Positions 49,205 to 59,996 of a stretch of DNA of 64,000 nucleotides are shown one piece after another. Position 1 is the stretch's first letter. The number at the start of each line of letters is the position of its first letter. A model generated the notes under the pieces. It did not search any database and had not been told where the DNA came from. It was given only the letters and a program-made list of their open reading frames with translations. Origin of the DNA: Oscheius sp. JU75 (taxonomy: Eukaryota; Nematoda; Chromadorea; Rhabditida; Rhabditidae). The stretch covers positions 496,001-560,000 of the forward strand of contig JASJZC010000001.1 of the NCBI GenBank assembly GCA_037178855.1. Direction: 5' to 3'. Both the position numbers and the translations under genes were made by a program.

Positions 49205-51742
49205 CTATTTGAAGAACCTAAGGAGAGCCTCGCTGGCAAAGGGTCTGGTGTCTGGATTCCGATCCAACAGACTCTTTGACAGAATCAGGGTTTCCGGATC
49301 AATTTCTGGAGGGTACTTCACGGATAAATCTTCCTCATAGGCGATGGCAAGCTGGGCAGCCATGGGCTCCAGCTCGTAGAAAGGCAAAGTCCCTGTCAGC
49401 ATCTCAATAAAAGTTATCCCCAGACTCCAGATGTCAGCTTTTCGGCCGTAGATTGATTTTCCTTGCAGGACCTGTAATCCAATTTTATGCAAAAGTCGAG
49501 GGATTGTGGGGACAGAGAGACAGAGATTGTTGCCTTACCTCCGGAGCAGTATAATGAACCGTCCCAATGAAGTCACCTTTCTGGCTTGCCACCTTTTGAA
49601 GAGTCTTCCCCGAACCGAAGTCTGCTATCTTCACATTCCCTTCGAGATCCCTCAATATGTTGGCTGGTTTGATGTCACGATGGACTGTCTGCCGTTGATG
49701 GAGAAAGGCCAATCCTTCCAGCACCTAAAGTATACTTTTGGTCTATTCCACTCTCCCTGTCTTTCTGTCTCTCTGTCACTGTACCTGGGCCGCATATCGT
49801 TTGCTCAACTGCACTGACAGTCGACCCTCCATCTTGATCAGATCCTTCACCGACCCACCGGGCATGTATTCCATGAAGATCAGCACAGAGTCAGGGGTGT
49901 TCTGCACACCGAGATACTGTAGAATTCTCGGGTGTGCGAGTCTGGCTGCAAGATTAGACATAAAACGGAGGACGTGTGTACTCAGAACAGCCAGTTGACC
50001 TCATAAAACTGTTTATACCCGGCTCTAATTAGGGAGCCCAGACAGTGACGCGCCTGGTGCCCCCCGACTTGTTGCTCACAGAGCCTCTGCAGCTGTGCCA
50101 TTCGTCATCTCGGCGCGAGAGTCCCACCGACAGCTGGCGCGATTTTTGTTAGTATCCGAGCTTCTTCTCTCCCCAGGCCTCGTGTTAATCACAAGATGTA
50201 TCTTACCTAATGCCTCCACGTCGTCTTCGAGTCCTCGAGCATGATCTGTAGCCTCGCGGTTGTTCGGTATCAGGGGAATGATCTTCAGTGCCAGTATTCG
50301 GCCTGTATCTACATCGTTTGCCACATAGACACTACCGAAACTTCCGCTTCCGATCTTCCTGAAAAAAAAACTGTCTTTCTGTCTCTCTACCTCTCATTCT
50401 CTCTATCACACTGTCTCTCTATCCCTTTATCACCCTGCTGCTCTTGTTACTGTCTCCCGTCTCTATGACCTACTGTCTTTCTACCTCTCTGCCTCTCAGT
50501 CTCTTTGTTTCTGTCTCTCTGTCTATGGTCAAGTACGCTCTGGAATGCGACCATGCCCATTCTTTTCAGTTTTAATGACGGTTTTTCACCCTCCCGATTA
50601 TTTTATGCTGTTGTTTTACGGGACTGTCTTCCCACTTTCGAACAAGCGTGGGAAGCGGGCTGGTTCTAGTATTCCCTTTCCCGTCTTGGCGCATCTTCTG
50701 ACCCCGTACTTTGTTAAAAACCTATTCTCTAGTAAGTCAACGCTGTTTTCTAATGTTTTTTTTTTCTAGCAAAAACAAAGAACTTCTGTCGAGGGTTGAG
50801 ATCGAACCCGACATTTGCGGATTTGTAATCGGAGCGCTATATATAACCGGCTGAGCCATGCGAGCAAGCCCGCATTCCGGAAAATACTTACTTTCCTTTC
50901 CTATAATTAGTCGGTGCACGGGCTGGTGAACTGTAAGCCGAGTCGTCATCTATGATCCCGCTAGAGACTGTTGACATTCCTGATAAGTCTTTCCGTCAGA
51001 CATTTTCTCCCAACCCTTACCGGCTAAGCTTCGTGCGATTGAACGACTTCCGATCCCGCAAGAGCTGCACGTTTCTGAGTAGGGAACCTCCCGGATCGTG
51101 TTGAAGACACCCGAGGAGTCCGGTTGACTCATCCAAGAAGGTGGAGCTATGCCTCCCTCGTGTTTTGAGAGCAGGAGACGGAGACAGGACTGATTCGTTC
51201 GTTTGATCATCTAAATATGCAAAAACGTGAAAAATATTTAAGACTTAGTACCTCCACAGCCGCGTTTAAATCATCCTGGCTCCGAATAGAAATGAGCACT
51301 TCCCCGCGGCCCTGGCTATAGTACATGTTCATTTTTGTCTCGTATAACTTCCAAATCGAGGCCTCGAGTCGTTGAAAAATCACTGGTTTCTCCTGGAACC
51401 TTGGTTTCAGACAGAGACAGAGAGACTCACCATTGTGAAACAGCGTTTTTCCCCTTTATGATCGACCTTGATCTTAAGAATTTTCGGATCCGGTTGGGCA
51501 GAAGCCTTGGCTCTCCCAACTTCGAGCCGTTTCAACTGTTTCAGCATATCCGATCGACTTTTCAAGGGCTCCACACCATTTTTCTCCTTCTCCTCCAAAC
51601 GAAGGCCATTTAGTGAAATCCCGACACTTTTAACCGGGTCCGTTTCAGATTTTGTGCCCAATCCACGAACTTTTCGCAAAATCTCGTCCCGCTCTTGCAT
51701 TTCTGAGTCGTCCGGCTCGTCAGAAGTTGACGGGCGGAACAT
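49205..51742 (-). CDS. MEKK2/3-type MAP kinase kinase kinase (PB1 plus kinase)
   Basis: A predicted 498-residue MAP3K from eight in-phase exons: 51431-51742 (ATG at 51742), 51252-51392, 51021-51210, 50892-50979, 50207-50358, 49785-49945, 49539-49724 and 49205-49471. A PB1 domain spans about residues 87-165: KILKIKVDHKGEKRCFTM, SQGRGEVLISIRSQDDLNAA and NQSCLRLLLSKHEGG, in the order of MEKK2/3. The C-terminal kinase has IGSGSFGSVYVAND (ATP loop), LALKIIP (catalytic Lys), LIFMEYMPGGSVKDLI, VHRDIKPANIL, VKIADFGSGKTL, GTVHYTAPE and KADIWSLGITFIEMLTGTLPF, then stops after RFFK. PB1 domains let MEKK2/3 dock MEK5. The linker is much shorter than in vertebrates (about 620 aa proteins). All key catalytic residues are present. 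Confidence 0.88.
50790..50875 (-). repeat. tRNA-like element in MEKK intron 4
   Basis: On the minus strand it has an A-box-like CATGGCTCAGCCGGTTATAT, an anticodon-type segment GATTACAAATC and a B box GGGTTCGATCTC. Stems are incomplete. Family member of the other tRNA-like fragments here. Confidence 0.5.
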
Positions 51743-54471
51743 TGTGCTAAAAAATTGATAAATAATGGTTTTATTAAGGGGTTAGGGTTAAATACTGTAA
51801 AAAATGATAAATTCGAGGCTGTGGGAAAGTAAACGAATGTCGAAAAAAGAATAGCGAGCGTCACCGGAAGCTTCCAGTCCAATGGCTCCCAGGCATGTGT
51901 GCAAAGAGTATCGGGTACGCAGTTGCGTACTATTTTTGATTAAACGACGTAGAGTTTAAATTTTATGTTTAGGAATAACAAAACTCACTAGGAGACTCTT
52001 CTCTCTGTGGCTCCCTCTTAGTCTCTCTGTTTCTCTGCCTCTTTGTCTTCCTATCTCTTTGTCTCTCTGAAGGAGAAGGAATTCTAAAAGAATGCCTGGA
52101 ATCAGTAAACAAAATTACCCCCGATAGACGTGCTGACTGAGAACAATCATCACCTAAGAAGGGCGGATTACATGATAAGGGGCTATTAGAAAAAGCATTA
52201 GTCATACTTATTGAGGCCTTGGCAATTTAACGAGCTATTTTATAAACAAAACAGGAGAAATCGTAGGGAGGAGCGAAAAGGAAAACAGCCCTTTCGACGG
52301 CAAGGGGACTGCGAGATAATCTCACTCCCCCTTTTCGGCCTGACACTTTTCACCCAACGAACAGATATATAGCTGGATAGGGAGAGAACACGAAGAAGAC
52401 GCCAATAATCAATAACGGGGTCAAACGGGGCGCAATCCCCCGGTGCCCAAAACTTGAACCAGCTAAGGAATTTTTTTTTTTAAGAGGACCCGTGTTTGTG
52501 GACGCACACTGGTCAAGTGGCTATTGGCGGCCCCTTTGTTCTTTTGCATCATTATTCTTCCGATATTTTCAGTCATTTTTTCAACAATCCCCATTGGTTA
52601 TCGTTGCAGTTTTTACGCAAAAAAATGTCAACTTTAAAAAACTGTTCCGCATTTTTTCCAGCCATTTTCTCGCCATATCCACGGTTTATCAACGTCTACC
52701 ATCTGTCCTGACCTTCTTTTTTGGCAAGCCTAGCCGCAGTCCGGTCGTTGGAAAGTCCATATATTTTCACTATATCTGCCTCTGTCTTTGTCTCTCTGGC
52801 TCTCTTCCTTTCTGTCTCACTGTCTCTTTGTATCTGTCTCTCTTCCTCTCACTCTCAAAATTTCTTTAGAATGTTTCGCTCTTGTGTTGCTGCCCCAAAA
52901 CTAGTTTTTCTAGCCGACAAGATTCCACTTTTTGCACCGCTTGGATCTCTCTCTTGCTATGTACGGTTCACGGTCTCGCCTATTCGCTTTTTAGCTTCCT
53001 CTCCCCACTCATGTTTAGCCGCTAAAAATGTCGAATTTGATGTGTGGAACGAGTTTTTTCATCTCGTTTTTTTCTATCAACTCCCACTGTCTCTCCCATT
53101 GTGTCCATCATGCGTTCTTTCTCGCGTACCTAGACCGTTTTACAACCTCATTTGATGAGATCGACAAGTCACACGGTTCATTAACGAGCTGTACCCTTGT
53201 TCCTTGTGCTTTTTATGAAATTTCACCCCCGTTTTATTGTCACTCTTTCTTCAAGAGACAGAGACTACCTAAAAGTTCCTGGGACTCTTGCACTATCCGA
53301 ACTATTCTTGACTATCAGCTTGACCATCTTCCAACACCTGATCAGCCTGACCTGACCCGTGACTCTTCTGGTTGAAGGTTAGGAGTACAGAGAGACAGAG
53401 AGACTTAGTGACAGTGAGACAGAAATGGAGAAACGGAGAGACAGAGAGACAAAAATGGAGAGACGGAAGACAGAGAGAGAGAGGCAGAGAGACAGAGAAT
53501 ATCAATGCACCTCCAGAAAAACATTGTTATTGATGGTCACTGTCATTCCAAGACTCAGAAACTTGCTACCCGATCAAAGTTCCTTTCCCTGTATTCTCCC
53601 AAAAAAGTTCGACAAGCCTTTTTGTGTCCCATCCCTCCAGTGACACTGATTGGTATGACACCTGTCGTCCAGTTTTGTTTTGGCTGCCCGCCCCTCCGTT
53701 CCATCTTCGGCTGGCAGAAGAAGAGAGACAGAGAGACAGAGGTGACTCTGTTTGCCTTTCATCCCCTGGTTGTAATTCTGGTCAGGGACAATAGGTGCTC
53801 TCGCGCCTTGTACGTCCTCTCTCGGTGCGACCTTAGGCGCAAAGGCTATTATCCCTCACACCTCTCCTTCTATATTCGTAGAGCTGTTTTTCTGGCTACT
53901 TTTTCGGTATCGGTCCTCTATCTGACCCAGAAACACTATACCACACCCAAAAAACCTTCTTTAGTATGATAGTATGATTGTGACCTACACCCGCAGAACT
54001 CTCATTCATTTTCTGAGCACATTGCCTGACTTATCGACCTAACTTTGCTATAGAAAATTGTAGTCCACGATCTGTTCTGCAACTTGTAGAACACCATATT
54101 TTTGGAATCGAACTTTTTGAACGGAGTACAGCCTCTAAGACCCCACATTCTGATTCCAAAAGCCTAAATTCCTAATCCCTTTCGAACGCTTTTTCGGGCT
54201 TAAAACATGATTTCTCCCAACTTCGATGTCCTACAAAGTTGTAGCCGAGAACAAAATCTACAACTTTGTAAAACATGTCAAGGCCTAAAATTGAAATTCT
54301 GATTCCAAAAAATGGCTGTGAAGTTTTATAGTCCCCTCCTAAGCAGAAGGTAGAGCGGGGATACCCTGCCTTAAAACTTGGATGTGTCATTTTACTGCCC
54401 AATATTGAAAAAGAGGTCTCAGACATGTAAAAATCCCTTCCTTGCCTGAAACTCGTCTCTTTTTCCACCAG
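51743..54471. other. Gene-poor region upstream of MEKK
   Basis: Contains CTCTGT runs (52010-52070, 52780-52850) and GAGACAG runs (53385-53500). Open frames of 100-150 codons at 52492-53155 and 53505-53969 have no recognisable domain or splice support. Confidence 0.45.
54218..54276. repeat. Palindromic CTACAACTTTGTA element
   Basis: GATGTCCTACAAAGTTGTAG and, 13 bp on, CTACAACTTTGTAAAACAT form an imperfect hairpin. Related copies lie at 60274-60326 and, as a half site, at 23115-23133. Confidence 0.7.
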
Positions 54472-54727
54472 TGTAAAGACCAAAAAGTTCAGCCTACCCA
54501 ACTACGGCGTCTTCTACGATACCTCGTCTGCCCAGAGCGGCATTTTGGCCACGAACAGCAACAAGAAGGAGAGCCAGTCCTTGTTCATTATAGGTTCGAG
54601 AACCGGGAGACCAAATTTGAGCCAATTTGTCTTTGCAGATCACCATCAGGCTGCGGAAGAGACGAAGAGGGCGGAGGAGGAACGTCTTCGTGCTGTCCTG
54701 CCCTGTGTGGGGATGATAATTCGGACA
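54472..54727 (+). CDS. Orphan coding exon of unknown product
   Basis: An 85-codon open exon between an acceptor (tttttccaccag) and a strong donor (ACA|gtatgt). It reads KKFSLPNYGVFYDTSSAQSG, SLFIIGSRTGRPNLSQFVFA and a helical EETKRAEEERLRAVLP. The composition looks coding, unlike neighbouring frames. I recognise no domain. The donor is phase 0, and an acceptor just before the chondroitin synthase ATG (55331) would continue the frame into that gene, so it could be an upstream exon lengthening its cytosolic N terminus. It could equally belong to a separate gene. Confidence 0.35.
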
Positions 54728-55335
54728 GTATGTCTTACTTGTTGTTTTCCTTAGTTTCTATGACCGCCTGATACAAAAATTAAGTAAAAGAAAAAAACAC
54801 ATGCAGACCCCTTGAAATTCATTGCTTACGGAAATTTATTCAATTCAAACGCGCGCCCAACGTTTTTGATTTAAAAACAGGCGGGAAACTGTTACTTCTT
54901 CTCATTTTTCAGCAGCGTTTCTTGTGGGTTTCCACCCCATTTTCTGCCTATTTTCTCCTGTTTTTGTCAACGCTTGCTCGGAAAATGTTCCTGGACATAC
55001 ATTCACTATTCTACAAGCATAACATTACATAGAAATGCTGTAAATCCTGCTATTCAAGCCGTAACTAGCTCTGTCTCTTTTCTACCAAGCTTCTCCATTT
55101 TCCATTGGTCTTCCGCTGAATCTTCGCCCATACTCGTTGCCAATACTTGTATAAACGACTATAGAGAGACAGAACAATGCAGAACTTCGAAGAAAAACGA
55201 GAAAAATCCGCAAAAAATTTGAGGAATGGTGGCTGCATTCCATTTTTGTCCTCAAAGCCTCATTTTGTACCATTTTCTCCTTTTTAATTCTATTTCCTAG
55301 CTTCCTAGCCACTAATCCATGCTACTTTTTAGAAA

Positions 55336-58300
55336 ATGCCAGTGTCAAGGCCGTTGTACCTGGCTTTCCTCGGACTCCTGATGGGATTCTCAATAACGTG
55401 AGTTCTTCAATCCTTTTTCTCCAAAATAACCTCGTTTCCCACTAAATCCAAGCTTTCAGATGGTGTGTCACGTCGGTGACGAAGCCCTCAACAGCTATGT
55501 GTGAAATACAACGGGTAGAGTCAAGGTCTAAAGGACTCGTACTAATCGGCATCATGACGGTTCGTTTTCTTGCCAAACTTCCAGCTAATTTCAAATTTTT
55601 AGGCGGCAAAGTACGTCGATACTCGAGCATATAATGTGTGGAAGACGTGGGCCCAACACGTGCCGGGCAAGGTGCTCTTCTTCGTGGCCGAGGACACGGA
55701 AACAATACACCCGGACCTGCCGATCGTCAGGCTCAAAGGCGTCGATGACACCTACCCGCCGCAGAAGAAGAGCTTTGCCATGGTCAAGTGGATGGCTGAG
55801 AATTATGTCAGTTCCCCCTAAAAAAATGTAAAAGGCCTGAAACTCAGCTGATTCCGCCTCGTGAAAGGCAACATCTTCCCGTGACCGGGTCGTGATTAAT
55901 GAGCCGGAGATAGTATCTCTGTGCCTCTTTGTCTGTTTGTCAGAACATGTTTGGCATATTTTTGTCCAGACCCGAAATGTCATTTTAGTTCAAATGACAC
56001 CCTTCTGTTCCAGATCGACGACTACGATTGGTTCCTCCGCGCTGACGACGATCTCTACATCCGAGGCGAGCAGCTCGGTGACCTGTTGAGGTCACTCGAT
56101 TCGTCAAAGTGAGTTTGTGTCACCTGCTCAGAAGAACGCATAGCAAGTGAATAATAAAAAATCAGAGCATAGGATGCTAGCTACCTGAGCTAACATATTG
56201 TCCAGAGGCCGTAGGACAGTTTTCACGCCCTTTTTTTTTCATATGTTTGCATATCACGGTCTCCTAAGTTAGCTCTGCGATTTGTCTCCTAGCCTTCTCC
56301 AATATTCTAGCCATTTGTTCTTTTAATATCTCTCGCTCGAAAAACTGCAAGATGGTACTTTTCACAAATATTTCCATCGCGATCATCAAACTCTAACTGA
56401 CATAAAATGGCCGTCTTTTACCAAAAAATTACTCTCAAACCTTATTAAGCATGCTATTTCCTCTTCCAAACCCGCTAAACCCTTATTTTTCAGAGCAAAA
56501 CTCGTGGGACAAGCGGGTCTCGGCAACAGCGCCGAATACGGTCTCCTGGCTCTCGGCTCCACTGACAACTACTGCATGGGAGGTCCGGGCGTTGTGATGA
56601 GCAAGGAGACGCTCCGCCAGATCTCTCCTCATCTCGAGGAATGCCTCCTGCACCTTCTGACCACCCACGAGGATGTCGAACTCGGTCGCTGCATCCGAAA
56701 ACACACGGGGGTCGCGTGTACGTGGAACTACGAGATGCAGAAGCTCTTTCATAATAATCAGAGCACTGCCAAGGTACTATTTTGCCCCGTTTTCTGTCTA
56801 TAATACTGTTACAGGCCTATACGGGTGATCTGGCCGAGGTCAAAGCCGCCATAACGGTGCATCCCGTTAAAGATCCAGCGGTCATGAGACGAGTGCACGC
56901 GCACAATCGGGCTTTCAAGCTGAAGGAGCTGAGATCGAGCAGGGCACAGCTGCAGAGAGAACTGAGCACGACGAGACCTGCTATGCTCACCAGGAGCATT
57001 CCTAACAGGTTTGTTGTGGGCTTTTTTGCACCAGCTTCGTTACCTAAATCAAAACCTGTTAATTTTCAGAGCCTCCGATATTGTGCCCTGGGAGTACATC
57101 AATAACAACAAGATCATCTTCTGTGCCGACCGTGTGAACTGCCCTCGCCACACTGTTGACCTGAGCATCCGTACCGAGATGGCCGAGATCATCACGCAGC
57201 TCTTCGACGAGTTCAACTCGAATGCCCGCCAACGCGGTCGTGTCCTGCAGTTCCAGAGCCTCCAGTACGGCTACATGCGTGTTCATCCGAAATACGGCGT
57301 GGACTATGTATTGGACATGATCCTCTGGTTCAAGAAGTTCCGACCTCCGCATAGGACGACGCTATCGGTTCGACGACACGCTTACGTGCAGCAGCAGTTT
57401 GCCCCGATCCAGGCTGCCAGCGAGGAAGAGATTAGGCGAAATTTGAGGGCCAGGAGCAATTTCAGCTCGGAGAACAGCCACATTCATATGATTCTACCGC
57501 TAAAGGGACGAGCGGATATTTTTGCGAGGTAATGAACGGTTTTTTTTAGGCCGCAGTGCTAGAGTCGCCTAAAAAGTTCTTTGAATAATCCTGATAGTGT
57601 ACTTTTAGAAGCTTAAGCTTTTATTGTTTTGACATTGTAATGGAATTTCGGGCCCAATACAACCTACTTGACAATAATCTTGAAAAAAACAAGCGCGCAA
57701 ATGCTTCAAGCATTTAAAAGTCCAGGTGTCCCTTTTCGCTGAAAATTGACTATAGTTACCTTAGATGAAGCGCCAGTGTCACTTTTTTGAATTAATTCAT
57801 TTTCAGGTTCACAGCCCACATCAAGAATGTCTGCAGTCGAGCCGGGGACGTTTCTCTCCTCATTGTTCTCTACAACAGCGAGGACATCGACAGGAATCGT
57901 GCCACGATCGAGGAGCTCAAACAGAGCCAAATTCGACTCAGTGTCATCGAGATGGGCGACGAACCCTTTAGCAGAGGAATTGCTTTGACCAAAGGAGCGG
58001 AACAGGTACTTTCTAGGAGCTTAAGCTATTCTATGTTGTCTGTCTATGGCCTTTTGTAGACGGTTATGACGCAAAGAACTAGGCTTCGATCCCGCCCAAG
58101 TACATAAGTTTTGTAAGGCGCCATTTTGTAGAACTTTTTGAGATGAGTAAGAAAATGCTATCGGATTAAGGATTTTCTGGTCTCCAAACAAAGTTATAGT
58201 GCTTCGAGCTTTTAGTGTATAAGTGATGTATTGGTAAAGCGCGCTGTTACGGCCCACGCGACCCGGGTTCGATTCTCCCACACGTTTACAGAAATATCAG

Positions 58301-59086
58301 GCGATAAAAAGCTTTAACTTCTCAAAAAAAGAACCAAATTTTAGGTCCCAGCAGACGGACTAATGTTCTTCATGGACGTGGACATGCTATTCACCTGCGA
58401 CGCTCTCCAGCGAATCCGTCTGAATACGATCCTCGGCGCCCAGGTCTACTTCCCCATCGTCTTCTCCGAGTTTTCGCCGGAAAGCTGGTCCGAGAATGAC
58501 AAACTGCTCGCCGATGCTTTCCACTACGGCCGCCGGCGTGGCTACTTCCGACATTTTGGCTACGGACTGGCGGCACTCTACAAGGCCGATTTCGTCGCAT
58601 GTGGAGGCTTCAACACGCGGATAGAGGGCTGGGGCATGGAGGATGTGGATCTCTTTGAAAAGGTGAGCTCTTTTTGGCGAGATACGATCAAATAGACCAC
58701 GAGTTTGAACAGGGCATGCAATCAGTCACCATTGTGCCCGATTTATTATGTCTAAGTTTCCCGAACTCTTCGCTCTAGATAATCGCCGACTTTGAGTAAA
58801 ATTTTTTTTTTAGGACCAATAACTTTTTGAGCGTGTTTGAGCGGTTACAGTTTTCTACAATTGTTTTTTTTTTGTATAACCCACAAAATTCGTTGATTTT
58901 CAGGCAGTCAAGCTCGGCAATCTGCGCATCATCAGAGCTCCGGAACCTGGACTCGTGCACATCTACCATCCGATCACCTGCAGCAAGTCGATCCAGGGTG
59001 AGCAGCGAAAAATGTGTGCCGGCTCCAAAGCAGCCAGCCTGGCCAGCATTGATGCCCTCGTCGACCAAATTTCTCATTACACCTAG
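55336..59086 (+). CDS. Chondroitin sulfate synthase (SQV-5/CHSY type)
   Basis: A Golgi type II glycosyltransferase that builds the GlcA-GalNAc chondroitin chain. Ten in-phase exons give 697 residues: 55336-55397, 55460-55559, 55603-55806, 56014-56108, 56494-56773, 56815-57008, 57070-57528, 57807-58005, 58345-58662 and 58904-59086. A short cytosolic start MPVSRP precedes a signal anchor ([14 protein letters not shown]). The N-terminal GT31-like domain has [16 protein letters not shown], the metal-binding [12 protein letters not shown] (Asp cluster near 132-134) and [17 protein letters not shown]. The C-terminal GT7-type domain has [27 protein letters not shown] (DVD near 542-544), [20 protein letters not shown] and [17 protein letters not shown]. 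Both catalytic halves look intact. Length is close to nematode SQV-5 and shorter than human CHSY1 (802). Confidence 0.95.
58222..58285 (+). repeat. tRNA-like fragment in chondroitin synthase intron 8
   Basis: AAGTGATGTATTGGTAAAGC resembles a D arm and CCCGGGTTCGATTCTCCCAC a T arm. The anticodon stem is not convincing. Confidence 0.4.
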
Positions 59087-59996
59087 GCCTGTTTTCTCGT
59101 CTTTTTCCCTATTCAAAATTGCTCATTTTCCGTGCCTTTCCCTGTCACAAACTGCCAGTTTTTCCCCATGATTCCGGGTCTCATTTTTTGTCGCTTCCCG
59201 CCCCAAAATCAGCTTTAGATTGTATAATTTCACTTGTCACAGCCCCCTTGCCTTTCAAACCCCCACATTTTTCCACACAAAATACGGTGCTTTTCATAGG
59301 CTCACAAACTTGCCAAAAGTTGTTTTACACCCTCAGTTTAATGCATAATAATTTTACATAAAGTTCTATGACAAATTACTTCCAAATATTTCATTAATAG
59401 GTGTGTGATATATACAGATATCTGGAAAGGGGCGGGAGGTTTACAGGTAAAAAATGACAAAAATATGGGAGGGGAGGAGGAAAAGCAATACAGTAGAAGC
59501 CTGAAAAGGCTTGAACCCGGTCAGAAGAAAATTAGACTGTAGTGGCCCCGCGTCGGCTCGAAAAAATGACTACACAAGGCAGGAGAGGAGTGAAACAAGG
59601 GTCGAATACCGGCTGGGAGCATGTTTGGAACCGAAAATATTTTGAAGTGGTATATTTCGACCTTTTTTGACGCTTTAAAGCGATTTTAAGAGCCTGGGCC
59701 CATTTTTATCGTGTTCGAATAATAGATTTGGCAGGAATTTAAATTTTCTTCTTAATAGCCAATTTAGTGGTTTTCTTGGTAAGACTAAACCACTAAATTG
59801 AGAGCCTAAGGTTTTCGAAGGTGCTGAGCACGATATACCAGGTCTCGCGAGCTGAAAATCACGAAATACAAAATTTGGTGAGTTTAGGTGTTATTTCCGG
59901 CTTCATACATGCTAAAACCAGCTGGCAGTCTACCGGGAAAAACAAAACAGGTAGGACTGAAAAAATACCCGATTCTAAACTTTCTGGACAATATTA
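59087..59996. other. Convergent 3' region between chondroitin synthase and the MATH/BTB-like gene
   Basis: The two genes end toward each other. It probably holds both 3' UTRs. A plus-strand frame at 58827-59361 only overlaps the last exon in another frame. No gene is seen. Confidence 0.5.

Noticed and set aside
52492..53969. Several 100-150 codon plus-strand frames
   Set aside because: They are biased to Phe, Leu and Ser, overlap CTCTGT runs and show no motif or plausible exon edges.
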